From positions 1,329,990 through 1,393,989 of the forward strand of contig NZ_VWSH01000001.1 in assembly GCF_008629695.1 (NCBI RefSeq): 64,000 nt of DNA, given 5' to 3'. Origin of the DNA: Taibaiella lutea. Lineage in GTDB: Bacteria; Bacteroidota; Bacteroidia; Chitinophagales; Chitinophagaceae. Positions 54,576 through 63,775 of this stretch are shown here, piece by piece (the stretch's first letter is position 1; the number at the start of each line of letters is the position of its first letter). The position numbers and the translations under genes were made by a program. The notes under the pieces are model-generated. The model had not been told where the DNA came from. It did no database searches and was given only the letters and a program-made list of their open reading frames with translations.

Positions 54576-55712
54576 ATGCAATTCAAAGAAGTTATCGGTC
54601 AGGATTTGGCAAAAAAAGGATTACTTAACCTTTGGCATTCAGATAAATTGCCCCATGCGTTAATGTTAGTCGGCAAGGAAGGCACAGGTGGCCTGCCTAT
54701 GGCATTGGCATTGGCGCAATTCATTTTTTGCGAAAACAAACAGGCAAATGATTCCTGTGGCGACTGTGCAGGTTGTCATAAAGTCGGCAAGCTGGCACAT
54801 CCTGATTTGCATTTTTCCTTTCCATCCATTTCACCTAAACCCGGACAAAAAGCTTCGAGCAATGTCTTCATGAACGATTTCAGGGAGTTTGTAAAGCAAT
54901 CTCCCTACGGATCCACTTTTGACTGGTTACAGTTTATTAATGCCGAAAATAAACAAGGCAATATTACCGCAGAAGAATGCCGTGAAATGATTGATACGCT
55001 TAACCTTACTGCATTTGAAGGAGGTTATAAAATCCAGATTATCTGGCGGCCCGAATATTTAGGCAAAGAAGGTAATATCCTGTTGAAGCTGATTGAAGAA
55101 CCTCCGCAAAAGACTTTGATATTGATGGTGGCGGAAGATGTAGAAGATGTATTAAATACTATTCTTTCCCGCACGCAACAAGTACATCTGTTGCCTTTAA
55201 TGCCCGCTGAAATAGGCGAAGCTTTGGTTTCAAAATACAATACCGAACCAAGAAGAGCGGCTCAGGTAGCACAATTGGCTGATGGTAATTTTGCGCATGC
55301 GCTGCAATTACTACAATATTCCGGCAATGACTTGCTGTTGCCATTAAGGGAATGGTTTAATGGTATCTTCACCAATAACGGACTGACTTTAAACAAATGG
55401 GTGGAAGACCTGGCTAAACTTGGTCGCGAACAGCAAAAGAATTTTTTGTTGTTTACCCAACAATTGCTGGCCCATGCATTGAGGATGAGCCTTATTCCAA
55501 ATCATCATCCTGCATTGCCCGATGACGAAGCTACTTTTGCAGGGAAATTAGCCCAGAGAAATTTTGCGCCTTCCGTTTTTCAGGCAATGGACGAAGCCAT
55601 CAATAAAACCGTTTACCACATTGAAAGAAACGCCAACTCAAAAGTACAATTACTGTATCTTTCTATACAAATGCAATATCTGATTCAAGGCAATGAACTG
55701 AAAGCATTTTAA
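54576..55712 (+). CDS. holB: DNA polymerase III delta' subunit
   Basis: The 378-residue clamp-loader protein has LPHALMLVGKEGTGGLPMAL near residue 27, where the nucleotide-binding lysine of the Walker A motif is lost, as is normal for delta'. The zinc module CGDCAGC lies near 62-68. KIQIIWRPEYLGKEGNILLK, LIEEPPQKTLILMVAEDVED and ILSRTQQVHLLPL follow as AAA+ signatures. It helps load the sliding clamp in chromosome replication. Its promoter lies in the 41-bp gap after the CHU_C gene. Confidence 0.92.
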   Translation: MQFKEVIGQDLAKKGLLNLWHSDKLPHALMLVGKEGTGGLPMALALAQFIFCENKQANDSCGDCAGCHKVGKLAHPDLHFSFPSISPKPGQKASSNVFMNDFREFVKQSPYGSTFDWLQFINAENKQGNITAEECREMIDTLNLTAFEGGYKIQIIWRPEYLGKEGNILLKLIEEPPQKTLILMVAEDVEDVLNTILSRTQQVHLLPLMPAEIGEALVSKYNTEPRRAAQVAQLADGNFAHALQLLQYSGNDLLLPLREWFNGIFTNNGLTLNKWVEDLAKLGREQQKNFLLFTQQLLAHALRMSLIPNHHPALPDDEATFAGKLAQRNFAPSVFQAMDEAINKTVYHIERNANSKVQLLYLSIQMQYLIQGNELKAF

Positions 55713-56016
55713 TAGAGCTGAAAACTATCGTGACGCGGCTTTTTAGATTTGTCAACTTTCAAAAAGTTGACAAATCTAAAAAGTTGACAAATCTGAAAGC
55801 CGGCTATTAAAATTCTGATGCAATTTGACTCAATATCTCTGCGCAGCTTCGCGCATTTCTCCAATGCTTCCTTGCTCCGGAAGATTAAAAGCCGGATCGG
55901 AGGCAGGGCTTGCAACATAAGCCATTAAAGCGGTCATAGTTCATTTTTGACTATTGAAATAGCCTGCCGAACTTATTCCCAACTAAACCTTATTTTTGCG
56001 GGTCATAATAAATACT
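55713..56016. other. Intergenic region between holB and cysS
   Basis: This 304-bp stretch holds the palindromic element copy 2 (55745-55794). Further right is a TATTTTTG -7-like box (55991-55998), 18 bp before the cysS ATG, without a clear -33 partner. The rest shows no gene or structure I can support. Confidence 0.5.
55745..55794. repeat. Interspersed palindromic element, copy 2, with an extra arm
   Basis: AGATTTGTCAACTTT (55745-55759) and AAAGTTGACAAATCT (55763-55777) form a perfect 15-bp stem with a 3-nt loop. The right arm is repeated at 55780-55794, 17 bp further on. The arms differ from copy 1 (9643-9675) by one position, changed on both sides so pairing is kept. Confidence 0.8.
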
Positions 56017-57510
56017 ATGTCCAGTTTACATCTATATAATTCGTTCAGTCGCCAGAAAGAGGAATTCAAACCCATTACCCCCGGTCATGTCGGGCTATAT
56101 GTGTGTGGCCCTACTGTCAGCGGTGAATCGCATCTGGGACATGCCCGCCCATATATCACATTCGATATCGTAAATCGTTATTTGCAACATCTGGGCTATA
56201 AAGTGCGCTATGTACGTAATATAACAGATGCCGGCCACTTTGAAGAAGAAGGCCGTGAAGCGGAAGACAAAGTGGCAAAAAAAGCCATTCTTGAATTGCT
56301 GGAGCCAATGGAATTAGTTCATAAATACACCGAACTTTTTCATTGGGGCATGCGCAAATTCAATAACCTTTCACCTTCCATTGAGCCGACAGCAACGGGC
56401 CATATCATAGAACAAATCAACATGATTGAGGATATCATTGCAAAAGGCTATGCTTATGTAGTGGATGGTTCCGTTTATTTTGATGTAAAAAAATATGCTG
56501 CCGGATATCCTTATTTAAAACTTTCAGGCAGGGTATTGGAAGACTTGCTGGAAACCACACGTGAATTGGAAGGCCAGAATGAAAAACGCGATAAGGCTGA
56601 TTTTGCTTTATGGAAAAAAGCGCCGGAAGAACATATCATGCGCTGGAAAAGCCCCTGGGGCGAAGGTTTCCCCGGCTGGCATATTGAATGCTCCGCTATG
56701 AGCAGTAAATACCTGGGCAAACAATTTGACATTCATGGCGGCGGTATGGATTTACAATTCCCACATCATGAAAGCGAGATTGCACAAAGCACGATTGCAC
56801 ATGGTTGTGCTCCGGTAAATTACTGGATGCACAATAATATGATTACTATTGATGGCCGTAAGATGGGTAAGAGCTATAACAATGTCATCAAACTGACTGA
56901 ATTATTCAGTGGGGAGCATCCTATTTTAGAACAGGCTTATCATCCGATGGTGATACGTTTCTATATTTTGCAGACACATTACCGCAGCACATTGGATTTT
57001 TCAAATGAAGCTTTGCAAGCCTCTGAGAAAGCGTTGAAACGCATCTGGGAAGCTTATGAAGTGTTGAAAAAATTAACTTCACCTGAAAGCGAAACAGCAA
57101 CGGATAAAGATCTGGATAAAAAGGTTCAGGACTTTTGCAATGCTTGTGCAGATGATATGAACGATGATTTCAACACGGCAAAAGTGCTGGCAAACCTGTT
57201 TGAGCTTGCACCCATTATCAATGGTATTAAAGGTGGGCAAATAAAGCCGGATGCACTAAGCGCAACAACATTTGCATTATTGCAAACCACTTTCAAAACT
57301 TATCTTGAAGATATTCTTGGCCTGCAACCATTGCAACAAAACAATGACAGCAAACTGGATGATGTATTGCAATTGGTTATTGAAATGCGCAAGGAAGCCA
57401 GACTCCGGAAAGATTACACCGCTTCTGACAAAATAAGGGATATGCTTGCTGCTTCCGGCATTTTGCTGAAAGATGAAAAAGGCGGTGAGATGAGTTATAC
57501 CATCGAATAA
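56017..57510 (+). CDS. cysS: Cysteinyl-tRNA synthetase
   Basis: The start at 56017 ([17 protein letters not shown]) is the natural ATG; a TTG-initiated extension to 55996 overlaps the -7 box and is unlikely. The 497-residue class I synthetase has [20 protein letters not shown] (zinc Cys and HIGH-type motif), [31 protein letters not shown] (zinc ligands) and [12 protein letters not shown], a KMGKS form of the KMSKS loop. A perfect palindromic terminator follows at 57537. Confidence 0.96.
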   Translation: MSSLHLYNSFSRQKEEFKPITPGHVGLYVCGPTVSGESHLGHARPYITFDIVNRYLQHLGYKVRYVRNITDAGHFEEEGREAEDKVAKKAILELLEPMELVHKYTELFHWGMRKFNNLSPSIEPTATGHIIEQINMIEDIIAKGYAYVVDGSVYFDVKKYAAGYPYLKLSGRVLEDLLETTRELEGQNEKRDKADFALWKKAPEEHIMRWKSPWGEGFPGWHIECSAMSSKYLGKQFDIHGGGMDLQFPHHESEIAQSTIAHGCAPVNYWMHNNMITIDGRKMGKSYNNVIKLTELFSGEHPILEQAYHPMVIRFYILQTHYRSTLDFSNEALQASEKALKRIWEAYEVLKKLTSPESETATDKDLDKKVQDFCNACADDMNDDFNTAKVLANLFELAPIINGIKGGQIKPDALSATTFALLQTTFKTYLEDILGLQPLQQNNDSKLDDVLQLVIEMRKEARLRKDYTASDKIRDMLAASGILLKDEKGGEMSYTIE

Positions 57511-57536
57511 CAGGCGTTTAAAAATCATATTATACT

Positions 57537-57564
57537 AAGGCTGTCCGGAATTCCGGACAGCCTT
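57537..57564 (+). terminator. Perfect palindromic terminator after cysS
   Basis: A 28-bp perfect palindrome (arms AAGGCTGTCCGGAA and TTCCGGACAGCCTT) is followed by T residues to about 57569. It lies 26 bp after the cysS stop and can act in both directions. Confidence 0.9.
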
Positions 57565-57651
57565 TTTTGTTCGTTCAGTTATCTGATTTCTTGAAGGCAT
57601 GTATTTTATATTTTAAATTGCCTGACATGAATGGCAACAAACACCCCCTTT

Positions 57652-57990
57652 AACTCGTCTGAACATAGCTCTTAGCCCGTCCGAATGGCGCATACCCCTC
57701 GTTCCGAGACAGGTCACACCCCGTCCTACTAATGCTTTTACCCCGTCTGAACATAGGCCTCACCCCGTCCTGATGGTGCATTACCCCCGTATGCCTATGG
57801 GTCAAAACCCGTTCAATCTATATTCATACCCCGTACGGGAATGAATCATAAATCGTTCCGCTAATGCTTTTAACCCGTTCCGGGACGGGTCAAAACCCGT
57901 AAAAACTATAATGAGCACCCGTAGCCGACGGGGTTTGACTACCTCTCTTACGGGTAAAGACCTACGTCCGGAAGGGTAAAGACCTATTCT
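57652..57990. repeat. Noncoding array of about 15 degenerate 22-bp repeats
   Basis: A CGT within an (A)CCCCGT motif recurs at 57656, 57678, 57700, 57722, 57744, 57766, 57788, 57810, 57832, 57854, 57876, 57898 and 57920, exactly every 22 bp. Two further units continue the register as GGGTAAAGACCTA at 57952 and 57974. The best-formed unit is ACCCGTTCCGGGACGGGT (57873-57890), an 18-bp palindrome, plus a 4-bp spacer. Units 1-3 resemble units 5-7, so an 88-bp higher-order period is also present. The period is not a multiple of three and no gene runs through it. It sits between the cysS terminator and a degenerate hairpin near 58018-58045. Confidence 0.88.
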
Positions 57991-58190
57991 AACAGATATG
58001 TGGAAGTAAAAAAAGGAAGGAGCCTAAAATTCAGACAGCCTCTTTTTATGCTACAAGATGTTTAAAGCCGGGATGCTTCTCTTTAAACCGCTTTTCAACA
58101 GAGCATAATATCAAGCCACCAAACCTTTTGCTAAAATTATGCAGTCTTACATAATTAAGCATTAAATAACTTATCTTTAAGTTTAAAAAA

Positions 58191-58226
58191 TCTCCATTTT
58201 AATCTCAAAATAGATTAAAATGGAGA
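58191..58226. promoter_or_regulatory. Perfect 15-bp inverted repeat upstream of the giant surface-protein gene
   Basis: TCTCCATTTTAATCT (58191-58205) and AGATTAAAATGGAGA (58212-58226) flank a 6-nt loop (CAAAAT), 49 bp before the ATG at 58276. There is no T-run after it. An operator or a 5' UTR stabilising hairpin is more likely than a terminator. A TATCTTTA box lies just upstream (58172-58179). Confidence 0.6.
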
Positions 58227-58275
58227 ATTCATTGTATTTAATATTAATATTTCGCATACAACTATTTTATAAAAA

Positions 58276-61200
58276 ATGAACTATATGATCAAATTTCTTC
58301 GATTTGCACTACAAATAACACTTCTATGTCTTGCATTAGTACATGAAGCAGGAGCGCAAAAAACAGATATTGGTCCTGAAGCAAGCAAAAGTAATTTCAC
58401 ATCATTCAATAAAAAGAGGCAGGCAACAAATATGGCATTATGGCGTCAGCTAAATGATCCCAAATACTATAACCATCCTGAATTCGGGATATTGCCTGCA
58501 GATGCTCCTAATGAAAACTGCATTGAAATTTACAGCGAAAGAACGGCTGATAAACGCTTTTTCCGGGATGCTGCTGATACTACAAAGTATTATTCGCAAC
58601 AAGCCCTTGGCCATCTCAACATCTTAAAGAGCGGCCATTGGGAAACGATTGATCACCGGCTGCAATCCGTCGGTTATAAGATATACAAGTCAGCAAATTG
58701 TGCGGAACCTGTCGTATTCAATCTGAACACCAACGATCTTGCCATAAATACTGCATTAGGAAAAATTTCCTTTAACCGCTGGCATTTGATTGCAAAAGAC
58801 GGGATGCAGGAACAACGGCTGGCAGAAGCAAATCTGCAGGACTATACTGCAGGAGAAGACGGCATTTACGTAAACAACATTTTTAATGGTATAGATGCCG
58901 AGCTAAAAGTATACAGAGGTGCTGTTAAAACAAATTTCATAATCAAAAGCATGCAATATGGAAAGCATGATATGCTGATATTCAGGGATGAGTTTTCGGG
59001 AACAGGGAATACAAAGCTGGAATTCATGGCTGACCCTATGCAGAAGTACGGAACAGGTGAAGTTGCAGTATTTCATAATGGCAACGATGTGCTGCACATT
59101 AACCAGGGGGTTGGATATGTGAAAGACCAGGGCAAAGACGCAATGATAGAACTGCAATATCAGCTCAATGGTAGTACATTAGACATATTGGTGCCGGGTC
59201 AATGGATTGAAGATAATGCGGGACATCAAATCATAATCGATCCTTTAGTTACCGGTACCGCGACTCTTGCGGCAAATGCTATAGTTGGTTCCGGATTCAG
59301 TTTCAATTGTTATAATGCTTACTGTGCTTATAACCTTAATGCCAACGTCCCTCCCGCAGCTACAATAACCAATGTGGCTTTTACCTTCACATATATAGCG
59401 AGTGGAGCTTGCTGGAGAAATGATGGAGGGTTTTCTTTTCATACCGGGAATTGTATGAGCCCTTCTGCCAATGGAGCTATTTACTTCTGTAATCTTGCAG
59501 GTGGCGGCAGTTGCTCGGGCACTAATTTTTCTATAATGGATGATGTAGCAAATTGTTTGCCTGCCCCTTCCTGTGCAGCTCAAACAATTCCGTTTCAGAT
59601 GAGGTTTTACCGTTGCTTTAACCCTTCACCGGGTTGCAGTGGTACCTGTATCGGAGCGGGTTCTCCCTGGACTATGACAATTACAGGGCGTACGGTAGAA
59701 TTTCAAAATCCAAATAATGCCATTACGCTTTCTGCAGCCAGTATTTGTCAGGGCGAATCTGTTACTGCAACAGCCGCAGCCGCGGTATTCGGCGTTCCTC
59801 CATATACTTATTCCTGGAGTCTTAATCCAACCGGAGTTCCGGTGGCAGCTACAGGATCACCTGCCAATATTATACTTAATAATCCCGGAAACAACACGAT
59901 ATATCTAAGGGTCAGGGATGCATGTGACAATACTATCACAGCACAACGTAATATCACAGTACATCCTGTTATTACTGCGAATGAGAACATCACCATCTGC
60001 GCCAACCAATTGCCTTATACATGGAACGGCATGATGGTAAATTCAGGCGGCAACAATGCTGCGACTTTCACAAGTCCTGCAACAGGCACAGGATGTGATA
60101 GCATTACCACACTTAACCTTACAGTTAATCCAATACTTATCGTAAATGAGAATATTACCATCTGCACCAATCAATTGCCTTTCACATGGAACGGCATGAT
60201 GGTAAATACAGGTGGCAATAATGCGGCAACCTTTACAAGTCCCGCAACAGGTACGGGATGTGATAGTATCACGACACTCAATCTGACAGTCAATCCGACG
60301 CTTGCTGCAAATGAAAACATTACCATCTGTGCCAACCAATTGCCTTTCCTATGGAACGGAATAATGGTGAATATGGGCGGCAACAATGCAGCGACCTTTA
60401 CAAGTCCCGCAACAGGTACAGGATGTGATAGTATCACCACACTCAATCTGACAGTCAATCCGACGCTTGCTGCAAATGAAAACATTACCATCTGTGCCAA
60501 CCAATTGCCTTTCCTATGGAACGGAATAATGGTGAATATGGGCGGCAACAATGCAGCGACCTTTACAAGTTCTGCGACAGGCACAGGGTGCGATAGTGTA
60601 ACCACACTCAATCTGACAGTCAATCCTACACTTACCGCAAATGAGAACATTACCATCTGCGTCAACCAATTGCCTTATACTTGGAATGGCATAATGGTGA
60701 ATATGGGCGGTAACAATGCGGCTACTTTCACAAGCCCTGCAACAGGTACAGGTTGCGATAGTGTAACCACACTCAATCTGACAGTCAATCCGACGCTTGA
60801 AGCGAATGAAAACATCACTATTTGTTCCAGTCAATTGCCTTTCCAATGGAACGGCATGATGGTAAATGCAGGCGGTAACAATGCGGCAACTTTCACAAGT
60901 TCTGCGACAGGCACAGGGTGCGACAGCACAACCACACTCAACCTTATAGTTAATCCGACGCTTGCGGCAAATGAGAACATCACTGTTTGTTCCAGTCAAT
61001 TGCCTTATACATGGAACGGCATGACGGTAAATGCGGGCGGTAACAATGCGGCGACATTCACAAGTCCCGCAACAGGCACGGGATGTGATAGCATTACGAC
61101 ACTTAACCTTACAGTTAATCCTACACTTGCTGCAAATGAAAATATTACTATCTGTGCTAATCAGTTACCGTACACCTGGAACGGAATAATGGTGAATATG

Positions 61201-63759
61201 GGCGGTAACAATGCGGCAACTTTTACAAGTCCTGCAACAGGCACAGGGTGCGACAGCACAACCACACTCAATCTGACAGTCAATCCTACACTTACCGCAA
61301 ATGAGAACATCACCATTTGTTCCAACCAATTGCCTTTCCAATGGAACGGCATGACGGTAAATGCAGGCGGTAACAATGCAGCGACTTTCACGAGTCCCGC
61401 TAATACAACAGGCTGTGATAGTATTACCACACTCAATCTTACAGTTAATCCGACGATTGCTGCAAACGAAAACATCACCATCTGCGCCAACCAATTGCCT
61501 TATACTTGGAACGGAATAATGGTGAATATGGGCGGTAACAATGCGGCAACTTTTACAAGCCCTGCAACAGGCACAGGGTGCGACAGCACAACCACACTCA
61601 ATTTGACAGTCAATCCTACGCTTGCGGCAAATGAAAACATCACTATCTGTGCCAACCAATTACCTTTTCTCTGGAATGGGATGATGGTGAATATGGGCGG
61701 CAACAATGCAGCGACTTTCATAAGCCCTGCTACCGCAACGGGATGTGATAGTACAACAACTCTGAACCTTACAGTCAATCCTACACTTACCGAAAATGAA
61801 AACATCACAGTTTGTGCCAATCAGTTGCCTTTCTCATGGAACGGAATGATGGTGAATATGGGAGGCAATAATGCAGCAACTTTCACAAGTCCCGCAACAG
61901 GCACGGGATGTGATAGTATCACGACCTTGAATCTGACAGTTAATCCTACGCTTGCGGCAAATGAAAACATCACTATCTGTGCCAACCAATTGCCTTTTCT
62001 CTGGAACGGGATGATGGTAAATGCGGGTGGTAACAATGCTGCGACATTTACAAGCACTGCGACAGGTACAGGTTGCGACAGCACAACAACCCTAAACCTT
62101 ACAGTTAATCCTACGTTTACTGCTAATGAGAATATCACCATCTGTGCCAACCAATTGCCTTTTTCCTGGAACGGAATAATGGTGAATATGGGCGGTAACA
62201 ATGCGGCAACCTTTACAAGCCCTGCAACCGGTACAGGTTGTGACAGTGTAACTACCTTGAACTTAACAGTTAACCCAACGCTGGCGGCAAATGAAAACAT
62301 CACCATCTGTGCCAATCAATTGCCTTTCCTTTGGAACGGGATGATGGTGAATGCAGGAGGCAATAATGCTGCGACATTTACAAGTCCTGCAACAGGCACG
62401 GGATGTGATAGTATCACGACCTTGAATCTGACAGTTAATCCGACACTTGCAGCGAATGAAAATATCACTATTTGTTCCAGTCAATTGCCTTATACATGGA
62501 ACGGCGTGATGGTAAATGCGGGAGGTAATAATGCGGCTACTTTCACGAGTCCTGCAACAGGCACGGGTTGTGATAGTATCACGACTTTGAATCTGACAGT
62601 CAATCCGACACTTGCAGCGAATGAAAATATCACTATTTGTTCCAGTCAATTGCCTTATACATGGAACGGCATGATGGTAAATGCGGGAGGTAATAATGCG
62701 GCTACTTTCACGAGTCCGGCAACAGGCACGGGTTGCGATAGCGTAACAACATTGAACTTAACAGTCAATCCCGTACTTATGGCTAATGAAAACATTACTA
62801 TCTGTGCAAATCAATTGCCTTTTCTCTGGAATGGCATAATGGTAAATATGGGCGGCAACAATGCAGCAACTTTCACAAGTCCTGCAACAGGTACGGGCTG
62901 CGATAGCGTAACTACACTTAATCTGACAGTTAATCCTCCACCTGTTATTGCCCCGATATTAACAATAACAGATTGCGACTCTGTCACCTTTGAAGGCATT
63001 ACTTATATAGCAAGTCAAATATTACAGGACACTTTTTATAATGTGAATAATTGCGACAGTTTATACAGGACGATAGATATCCGGATATCAGAATCATCAA
63101 AAACCGAAATCATCGCAGAGATTTGCCAGGGAGAACAGTATCGTTTTGACGGTGAGTTTTATCAAAACCCGGGAGTCTATACTAAAACTTATAATGGCAG
63201 CGGCGGCTGTGATTCCATCCGGGAACTTACATTGACAGTACACCCTCTTCCTGTATTAACCATCGACATTGCGCACGACCCATTAATTTGTGTCGGCGAT
63301 ACATTAACGATGACGGGCAGCGGAGCAGACCGATACAATTGGTTTGTAAACAATGTACATGCTTCAGCGTTTAATCCTGCTAACATTCCGCTTCCATTGA
63401 AAGAAAACACTATTGTAATTCAAGGTGAAAGCACTTTTCAATGTGTTGATTCAACAAGTATTTTCGTTGCCGCCGAAGATTGCTGCGGTATTTCAATCCC
63501 AAATGCGTTCAGCCCGAATAGCGACGGCCTTAATGATAAATTCGGCGCCATTACGGCAGGACATCCAAGGTCATATAAGATTCAGATATTTGACAGATGG
63601 GGTAAAAAGGTTTTTATTTCTTACAATATTTACAGTCAGTGGGATGGAACTTTCAATGGTATAATGAGCGATGTAGGGACGTATTTTTACCTGATTCAAT
63701 CTGAATGTACAGATGGTTCCTTGTTTCAGAAAAAAGGCGAGGTGATATTGTTACGATAA
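58276..63759 (+). CDS. Giant repeat surface protein with CHU_C sorting domain (1,827 aa)
   Basis: A signal peptide (LRFALQITLLCLALVHEAGAQ) is followed by an N-terminal domain similar in layout to the DUF7948-like region of the 51163 gene (residues 30-320). A Cys-rich middle section (about 340-470) and an Ig-like module come next. Eighteen near-identical 55-residue repeats (about 569-1558) follow, each with NENITIC and GCDS cysteines. A Cys-containing linker precedes the CHU_C domain (IPNAFSPNSDGLNDKF, FDRWGKKVF, KKGEVILLR). Export by T9SS and a stalk-like or adhesive role are inferred. Its 3' end is 16 bp from the convergent next gene. Confidence 0.9.
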   Translation: MNYMIKFLRFALQITLLCLALVHEAGAQKTDIGPEASKSNFTSFNKKRQATNMALWRQLNDPKYYNHPEFGILPADAPNENCIEIYSERTADKRFFRDAADTTKYYSQQALGHLNILKSGHWETIDHRLQSVGYKIYKSANCAEPVVFNLNTNDLAINTALGKISFNRWHLIAKDGMQEQRLAEANLQDYTAGEDGIYVNNIFNGIDAELKVYRGAVKTNFIIKSMQYGKHDMLIFRDEFSGTGNTKLEFMADPMQKYGTGEVAVFHNGNDVLHINQGVGYVKDQGKDAMIELQYQLNGSTLDILVPGQWIEDNAGHQIIIDPLVTGTATLAANAIVGSGFSFNCYNAYCAYNLNANVPPAATITNVAFTFTYIASGACWRNDGGFSFHTGNCMSPSANGAIYFCNLAGGGSCSGTNFSIMDDVANCLPAPSCAAQTIPFQMRFYRCFNPSPGCSGTCIGAGSPWTMTITGRTVEFQNPNNAITLSAASICQGESVTATAAAAVFGVPPYTYSWSLNPTGVPVAATGSPANIILNNPGNNTIYLRVRDACDNTITAQRNITVHPVITANENITICANQLPYTWNGMMVNSGGNNAATFTSPATGTGCDSITTLNLTVNPILIVNENITICTNQLPFTWNGMMVNTGGNNAATFTSPATGTGCDSITTLNLTVNPTLAANENITICANQLPFLWNGIMVNMGGNNAATFTSPATGTGCDSITTLNLTVNPTLAANENITICANQLPFLWNGIMVNMGGNNAATFTSSATGTGCDSVTTLNLTVNPTLTANENITICVNQLPYTWNGIMVNMGGNNAATFTSPATGTGCDSVTTLNLTVNPTLEANENITICSSQLPFQWNGMMVNAGGNNAATFTSSATGTGCDSTTTLNLIVNPTLAANENITVCSSQLPYTWNGMTVNAGGNNAATFTSPATGTGCDSITTLNLTVNPTLAANENITICANQLPYTWNGIMVNMGGNNAATFTSPATGTGCDSTTTLNLTVNPTLTANENITICSNQLPFQWNGMTVNAGGNNAATFTSPANTTGCDSITTLNLTVNPTIAANENITICANQLPYTWNGIMVNMGGNNAATFTSPATGTGCDSTTTLNLTVNPTLAANENITICANQLPFLWNGMMVNMGGNNAATFISPATATGCDSTTTLNLTVNPTLTENENITVCANQLPFSWNGMMVNMGGNNAATFTSPATGTGCDSITTLNLTVNPTLAANENITICANQLPFLWNGMMVNAGGNNAATFTSTATGTGCDSTTTLNLTVNPTFTANENITICANQLPFSWNGIMVNMGGNNAATFTSPATGTGCDSVTTLNLTVNPTLAANENITICANQLPFLWNGMMVNAGGNNAATFTSPATGTGCDSITTLNLTVNPTLAANENITICSSQLPYTWNGVMVNAGGNNAATFTSPATGTGCDSITTLNLTVNPTLAANENITICSSQLPYTWNGMMVNAGGNNAATFTSPATGTGCDSVTTLNLTVNPVLMANENITICANQLPFLWNGIMVNMGGNNAATFTSPATGTGCDSVTTLNLTVNPPPVIAPILTITDCDSVTFEGITYIASQILQDTFYNVNNCDSLYRTIDIRISESSKTEIIAEICQGEQYRFDGEFYQNPGVYTKTYNGSGGCDSIRELTLTVHPLPVLTIDIAHDPLICVGDTLTMTGSGADRYNWFVNNVHASAFNPANIPLPLKENTIVIQGESTFQCVDSTSIFVAAEDCCGISIPNAFSPNSDGLNDKFGAITAGHPRSYKIQIFDRWGKKVFISYNIYSQWDGTFNGIMSDVGTYFYLIQSECTDGSLFQKKGEVILLR
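59980..62949 (+). repeat. Eighteen tandem 165-bp coding repeats
   Basis: Each 165-bp unit encodes 55 residues of the form NENITIC(A/S)(N/S)QLP..WNG, then MVN.GGNNAATFTSPATGTG, then CDS.TTLNLTVNPTLAA. Spacing is invariant. Some neighbours are almost identical at the DNA level, for example about 110 bp from 60301 and from 60466, and units 16 and 17. This indicates recent duplication or gene conversion. Confidence 0.93.
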
Positions 63760-63775
63760 CAAATGCTTATAACAA

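Noticed and set aside
57652-57990. The 22-bp array as a CRISPR array
   Set aside because: There is no constant repeat alternating with unique spacers, the period is far too short and no cas genes are nearby.
60171-62315. Several long minus-strand open frames (about 164 codons each) opposite the 55-residue repeats
   Set aside because: They repeat with the same 165-bp period as the plus-strand gene and have no independent start signals. They are shadows of the repeat array.
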